Assembly: GCA_947631345.1 (NCBI GenBank)
Contig: CANRKW010000049.1
Location: 1 to 7,418, forward strand
DNA: 7,418 nucleotides
Direction of reading: 5' to 3'
Origin: an uncultured Bacilli bacterium
GTDB lineage: Bacteria > Bacillota_I > Bacilli_A > RF39 > UBA660
Position 1 is the first letter of the stretch, and every line of letters starts with the position of its first letter. Below are positions 4,963-7,418 of this stretch, piece by piece. A program made the position numbers and the translations under genes. The notes beneath the pieces were generated by a model. It was not told the DNA's origin and made no database searches. It was given only the letters and a program-made list of their open reading frames with translations.

Positions 4963-5511
4963 ATGAAAATGATTTATAGTTATAAAGAATTAATTTTTAA
5001 ATACAAAACTAATTATCAATTAGATAAAGCAATAAAAAATAAAGAAATATTTAAAATTGAACCAGGACTATATTCTGATAATGAATTTATTAATTATTTG
5101 TTAGTTATTAATAAGAAATATCCAAATGCAGTTTTCACTTCCCGTAGTGCCTATTATTATCATAACTTAACTGATGTTATTCCTCAAAGTTATTTTCTTG
5201 CTACACATAGAAAAGCATCTAAAATAATGGATAATAAAGTTAAGCAAATATATGTACCGGAAGATAAGTTTAATGTTGGCATTACTAAAATAAAAGTAAA
5301 TGGAATCGAAATTAAAATATATGATAAAGAAAAATTATTGATCGAACTTGTTAAAAATAGTGAAAAGATTCCATTTGATTATTATAAAGAAATTATAAAT
5401 AATTATAGAAATATTAGTGATAAACTTGATATGAATAAATTATCTGATTATTTAAACTATTATAAAAATGATATTTATTTATTTTCAAAGATACAAAAGG
5501 AAGTTTTTTAA
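4963..5511 (+). CDS. AbiEi-like antitoxin/transcriptional regulator, without adjacent toxin gene
   Basis: The 182-residue protein matches the AbiEi antitoxin family of type IV toxin-antitoxin systems. Residues 1-40 form a winged-helix-type start (YSYKELIFKYKTNYQLDKAI, then the wing KIEPGLYS at 31-38). The family core KKYPNAVFTSRSAYYYHNLT..IP follows at 51-74, a basic ATHRKA strand at 80-85, and the helix IYDKEKLLIELV at 119-130. In known systems AbiEi represses the operon and counteracts the AbiEii nucleotidyltransferase toxin. Here only 100 bases separate the stop from aspS and no toxin is present, so it is an orphan, perhaps a stand-alone DNA-binding regulator. ATG 4963 is chosen because the N-terminus MKMIYSYKEL fits the family. 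ATG 4969 is possible. Neither has a good ribosome site, so expression may be low. The in-frame TTG at 4930 lies inside the inverted repeat and is unlikely. Its codons, with more GAT/GTT and single Cys-free composition, do not set it clearly apart from its neighbours. Confidence 0.85.
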   Translation: MKMIYSYKELIFKYKTNYQLDKAIKNKEIFKIEPGLYSDNEFINYLLVINKKYPNAVFTSRSAYYYHNLTDVIPQSYFLATHRKASKIMDNKVKQIYVPEDKFNVGITKIKVNGIEIKIYDKEKLLIELVKNSEKIPFDYYKEIINNYRNISDKLDMNKLSDYLNYYKNDIYLFSKIQKEVF

Positions 5512-5575
5512 AACAATAAAGAAATTATAACTGAAAGAATTTAAAAATAATATGGATTTTTTTTCTATATAAGAT

Positions 5576-5581
5576 TATAAT
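5576..5581 (+). promoter_or_regulatory. Candidate -10 box of the aspS promoter
   Basis: A perfect TATAAT lies 20 bases before the GGAGG ribosome site of aspS. The hexamer 17 bases upstream, TGGATT (5553-5558), is a poor -35. The 100-base gap after the AbiEi-like gene contains no good terminator hairpin, and it is too short and lacks the conserved sequences for a T-box leader. Confidence 0.5.
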
Positions 5582-5611
5582 AAATTTGTTAATTTAATTT
5601 TGGAGGAAAGT

Positions 5612-7351
5612 ATGAATATATATAGAACAGAGTATTGTGGAGAAGTAAATAAAAGTTTAGAAGGAAAAGAGGTTAAACTTGCAGGATGGATTGATACTAT
5701 AAGAAATTTAGGAAGTTTAGTTTTTATAACTTTAAGAGATGAAACTGGAATAGTACAATTAATAAGTAATGAGTGTGAAAAATATAGTAAATTAAATAGA
5801 GAAAGTACTGTAACTATAAATGGTATAGTTAAAATGAGAACTCCAGATATGATAAATAAAGAAATGAAAACTGGAGAAATTGAAGTAGAAATAAAAGAGT
5901 TAAAAGTATTAGGAGATGTATATAAAACATTACCATTTGAAACTAAAACAAGTACAACTTCTAGTGAAGAAACAAGATTAAAATATAGATATTTAGATTT
6001 AAGAAATCCTAAAGTACATGAAAATATAATATTTAGAAGTAAAGTAATAGATTACTTAAGAGAAATAATGAAAAGTGAAGGATTTATAGAAATACAAACA
6101 CCTATATTAACTTCAAGTAGTCCAGAAGGAGCAAGAGACTTTATCGTGCCTGCTAGAAAATACCCAGGTAAATTTTATGCTCTTCCTCAAGCACCTCAAA
6201 TATTTAAACAACTATTAATGTGTTCTGGATTTAATAAATATTTTCAAATAGCCCCTTGTTTTAGAGATGAAGATGCAAGAAGTGATAGATTATATGGAGA
6301 ATTTTACCAATTAGACTTTGAAATGAGTTTTGTAACAGAAGAAGATGTATTTAAAGTAGGAGAAAAAATATATAGTGAAGTATTTAAAAAATTCGGTACA
6401 AAAACTGTAAGTGAAACACCATTTAAAAGAATACCATTTAAAGAAGCAATGGAAAAATATGGAAGTGATAAACCAGATTTAAGAATACCATTTATAATAA
6501 ATAATATAACAGAAATATTAAAAAATAATCAAAGTGAAGTATTTAAAGATAAAGAAGTTCTTTTAATAAAAGTAGATAAATGTGATAAATCTAATTCTTG
6601 GTATAAAAAATTAGAGGAAAAATATAAAGAAAGAGGATTAAGTTCTTTAGGATATGTAAAAATAGAAAATAATGAATTTACTAAAGGTATGGCTAAATTA
6701 TTTAATGAAAATGAAATAGAAGAATTAAAAAAAGAATATGAGTTAAAAAATGATAATGTTATATTTATAATATGTGGTAAAAAAGGAGTAAAACTACAAA
6801 AGTTAGCTGGTGCTTTAAGATTAGAAATTGCAAATGAATTAGATTTAATAGATAAAAGTAAATATGAATTTTGTATAATAGTAGATTTTCCTATGTATGA
6901 GTGGAACGAAGAAGAAAACAAATTTGATTTTACACATAATCCATTTAGTATGCCAAGAGGTGGTTTAGAAAGTTTAAATAGTAAATCACCTGAAGAAATA
7001 GTTGCTTGTCAATATGATTTTGTATGTAATGGTATGGAAATGGCTTCAGGTGGAGAAAGAAATTATAGCCCTGAAATACTTAAAAAAGCATTTGAAATTG
7101 CAGGATATGATGAAAGTGTTGTAGAAAGTAAATTCCCATCTTTATATGAAGCATTTAAGTATGGGGCTCCACCACACGCTGGTATGGCACCTGGAATAGA
7201 TAGAATACTAATGACTTTAAAAGATGAAGAAAATATAAGAGAAATAGTTGCTTTTCCAATGGCAGCAAATGGAAGCGATGCTTTAATGGGATGTCCTAAT
7301 GAAGTGTTTACAGAACAATTAAAAGAAGCTCATATAAAAATAGACGAATAA
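5612..7351 (+). CDS. aspS: Aspartyl-tRNA synthetase
   Basis: AspRS charges tRNA-Asp with aspartate using ATP, in the cytoplasm, as a class IIb homodimer. The 579-residue product has the full bacterial architecture. The N-terminal anticodon-binding OB fold spans about 1-105 (GWIDTIRNLGSLVFITLRDETG). The catalytic core includes RYLDLR (126-131), TPILTSSSPEGARDF (163-177), the aspartate-site QAPQ (193-196) and motif 2 FRDEDARSDR (217-226). A bacterial GAD insertion domain (about 285-410) follows, then HNPFSMP and motif 3 GMAPGIDR (524-531). All key residues look intact. Leu at position 33 in the RNLGS loop, where the non-discriminating enzymes carry His, suggests a discriminating enzyme specific for tRNA-Asp; this is inferred from known bacterial comparisons. 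The start at ATG 5612 is set by TGGAGGA ending five bases before it; the in-frame TTG 5600 overlaps that ribosome site. The gene appears monocistronic. Confidence 0.97.
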   Translation: MNIYRTEYCGEVNKSLEGKEVKLAGWIDTIRNLGSLVFITLRDETGIVQLISNECEKYSKLNRESTVTINGIVKMRTPDMINKEMKTGEIEVEIKELKVLGDVYKTLPFETKTSTTSSEETRLKYRYLDLRNPKVHENIIFRSKVIDYLREIMKSEGFIEIQTPILTSSSPEGARDFIVPARKYPGKFYALPQAPQIFKQLLMCSGFNKYFQIAPCFRDEDARSDRLYGEFYQLDFEMSFVTEEDVFKVGEKIYSEVFKKFGTKTVSETPFKRIPFKEAMEKYGSDKPDLRIPFIINNITEILKNNQSEVFKDKEVLLIKVDKCDKSNSWYKKLEEKYKERGLSSLGYVKIENNEFTKGMAKLFNENEIEELKKEYELKNDNVIFIICGKKGVKLQKLAGALRLEIANELDLIDKSKYEFCIIVDFPMYEWNEEENKFDFTHNPFSMPRGGLESLNSKSPEEIVACQYDFVCNGMEMASGGERNYSPEILKKAFEIAGYDESVVESKFPSLYEAFKYGAPPHAGMAPGIDRILMTLKDEENIREIVAFPMAANGSDALMGCPNEVFTEQLKEAHIKIDE

Positions 7352-7390
7352 ATTATAAAAGAAAAAAATACACTTATGACTTAAAATGAC

Positions 7391-7418
7391 TTGAAAAAGA
7401 TAAAAAAATATAGTAATA
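7391..7418 (+). promoter_or_regulatory. Possible promoter cut by the window end
   Basis: TTGAAA (7391-7396) is followed after 17 bases by TAATA at the last five positions, which would complete a TATAAT-like -10 if the next base is T. It would drive a gene beyond the window. The rest of 7352-7390 is AT-rich, holds a short direct repeat of ATGACTT, and has no convincing terminator hairpin for aspS. Confidence 0.25.

Noticed and set aside
5512..5611. A T-box leader for aspS
   Set aside because: The gap is only 100 bases and contains neither the T-box consensus nor a terminator/antiterminator pair.
6529..6921. A minus-strand frame inside aspS
   Set aside because: It lies fully inside a conserved enzyme gene, has Ser/Leu/Phe-rich shadow composition and shows no start signals.
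7372..7397. ATGACTT direct repeat after aspS as a regulatory repeat
   Set aside because: There are two copies of seven bases in AT-rich sequence, with no further copies or symmetry to support a site.

Overview
The window comes from a very AT-rich, Gram-positive-type bacterium. All tryptophans in the recognisable enzymes are read from TGG and no UGA codon is used as sense, so it uses the standard code rather than the Mycoplasma code. Shine-Dalgarno sites of the AGGAGG type, a ytxG/ytxH-like gene pair, a small-genome style of spacing and extreme Asn/Lys/Ile content point to the low-GC Bacillota/Mycoplasmatota side of Bacilli (an uncultured gut-type lineage would fit). The lineage is inferred and not proven by any marker here.

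Layout. Positions 1-70 are the 3' tail of a group II intron: half of domain V with a GAAA tetraloop, then domain VI. It sits directly against the 5' end of a gene for a DUF2628-type membrane protein (81-1403), which has a long Asn-rich N-terminus and a C-terminal extracytoplasmic part that looks duplicated. A small minus-strand gene of unknown function (1430-1744) converges on it, with a terminator hairpin between them. That small gene and trmB (1820-2437, tRNA m7G46 methyltransferase) diverge from one 75-bp spacer in which two sigma-70-type promoters overlap, the -10 box of each lying on the -35 box of the other.

A four-gene envelope operon follows (2526-4745): a lipoprotein, a long charged and probably disordered protein with an amphipathic N-terminus and a conspicuous FKPTPVISPVYG stretch, a DUF948/YtxG-like single-pass protein, and a YtxH-like protein. 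The genes are packed with gaps of 15 and 2 bp and an 8-bp overlap, and the operon ends in an intrinsic terminator. A 217-bp AT-rich spacer then holds a GC-rich 9-bp inverted repeat just ahead of an AbiEi-like antitoxin/regulator gene (4963-5511) that has no toxin gene next to it. The window ends with a complete aspS (5612-7351, aspartyl-tRNA synthetase) and a short AT-rich tail.

Functionally there are two translation housekeeping genes (trmB, aspS), an envelope/stress module, an orphan regulator from a type IV toxin-antitoxin family and a mobile intron end. No gap exceeds 300 bases. No tRNA, rRNA or CRISPR array was seen. The points most worth a second look are the intron/gene junction, the interlocked divergent promoters, the orphan AbiEi gene with its inverted repeat, and the unassigned scaffold-like protein in the ytxGH-type operon.
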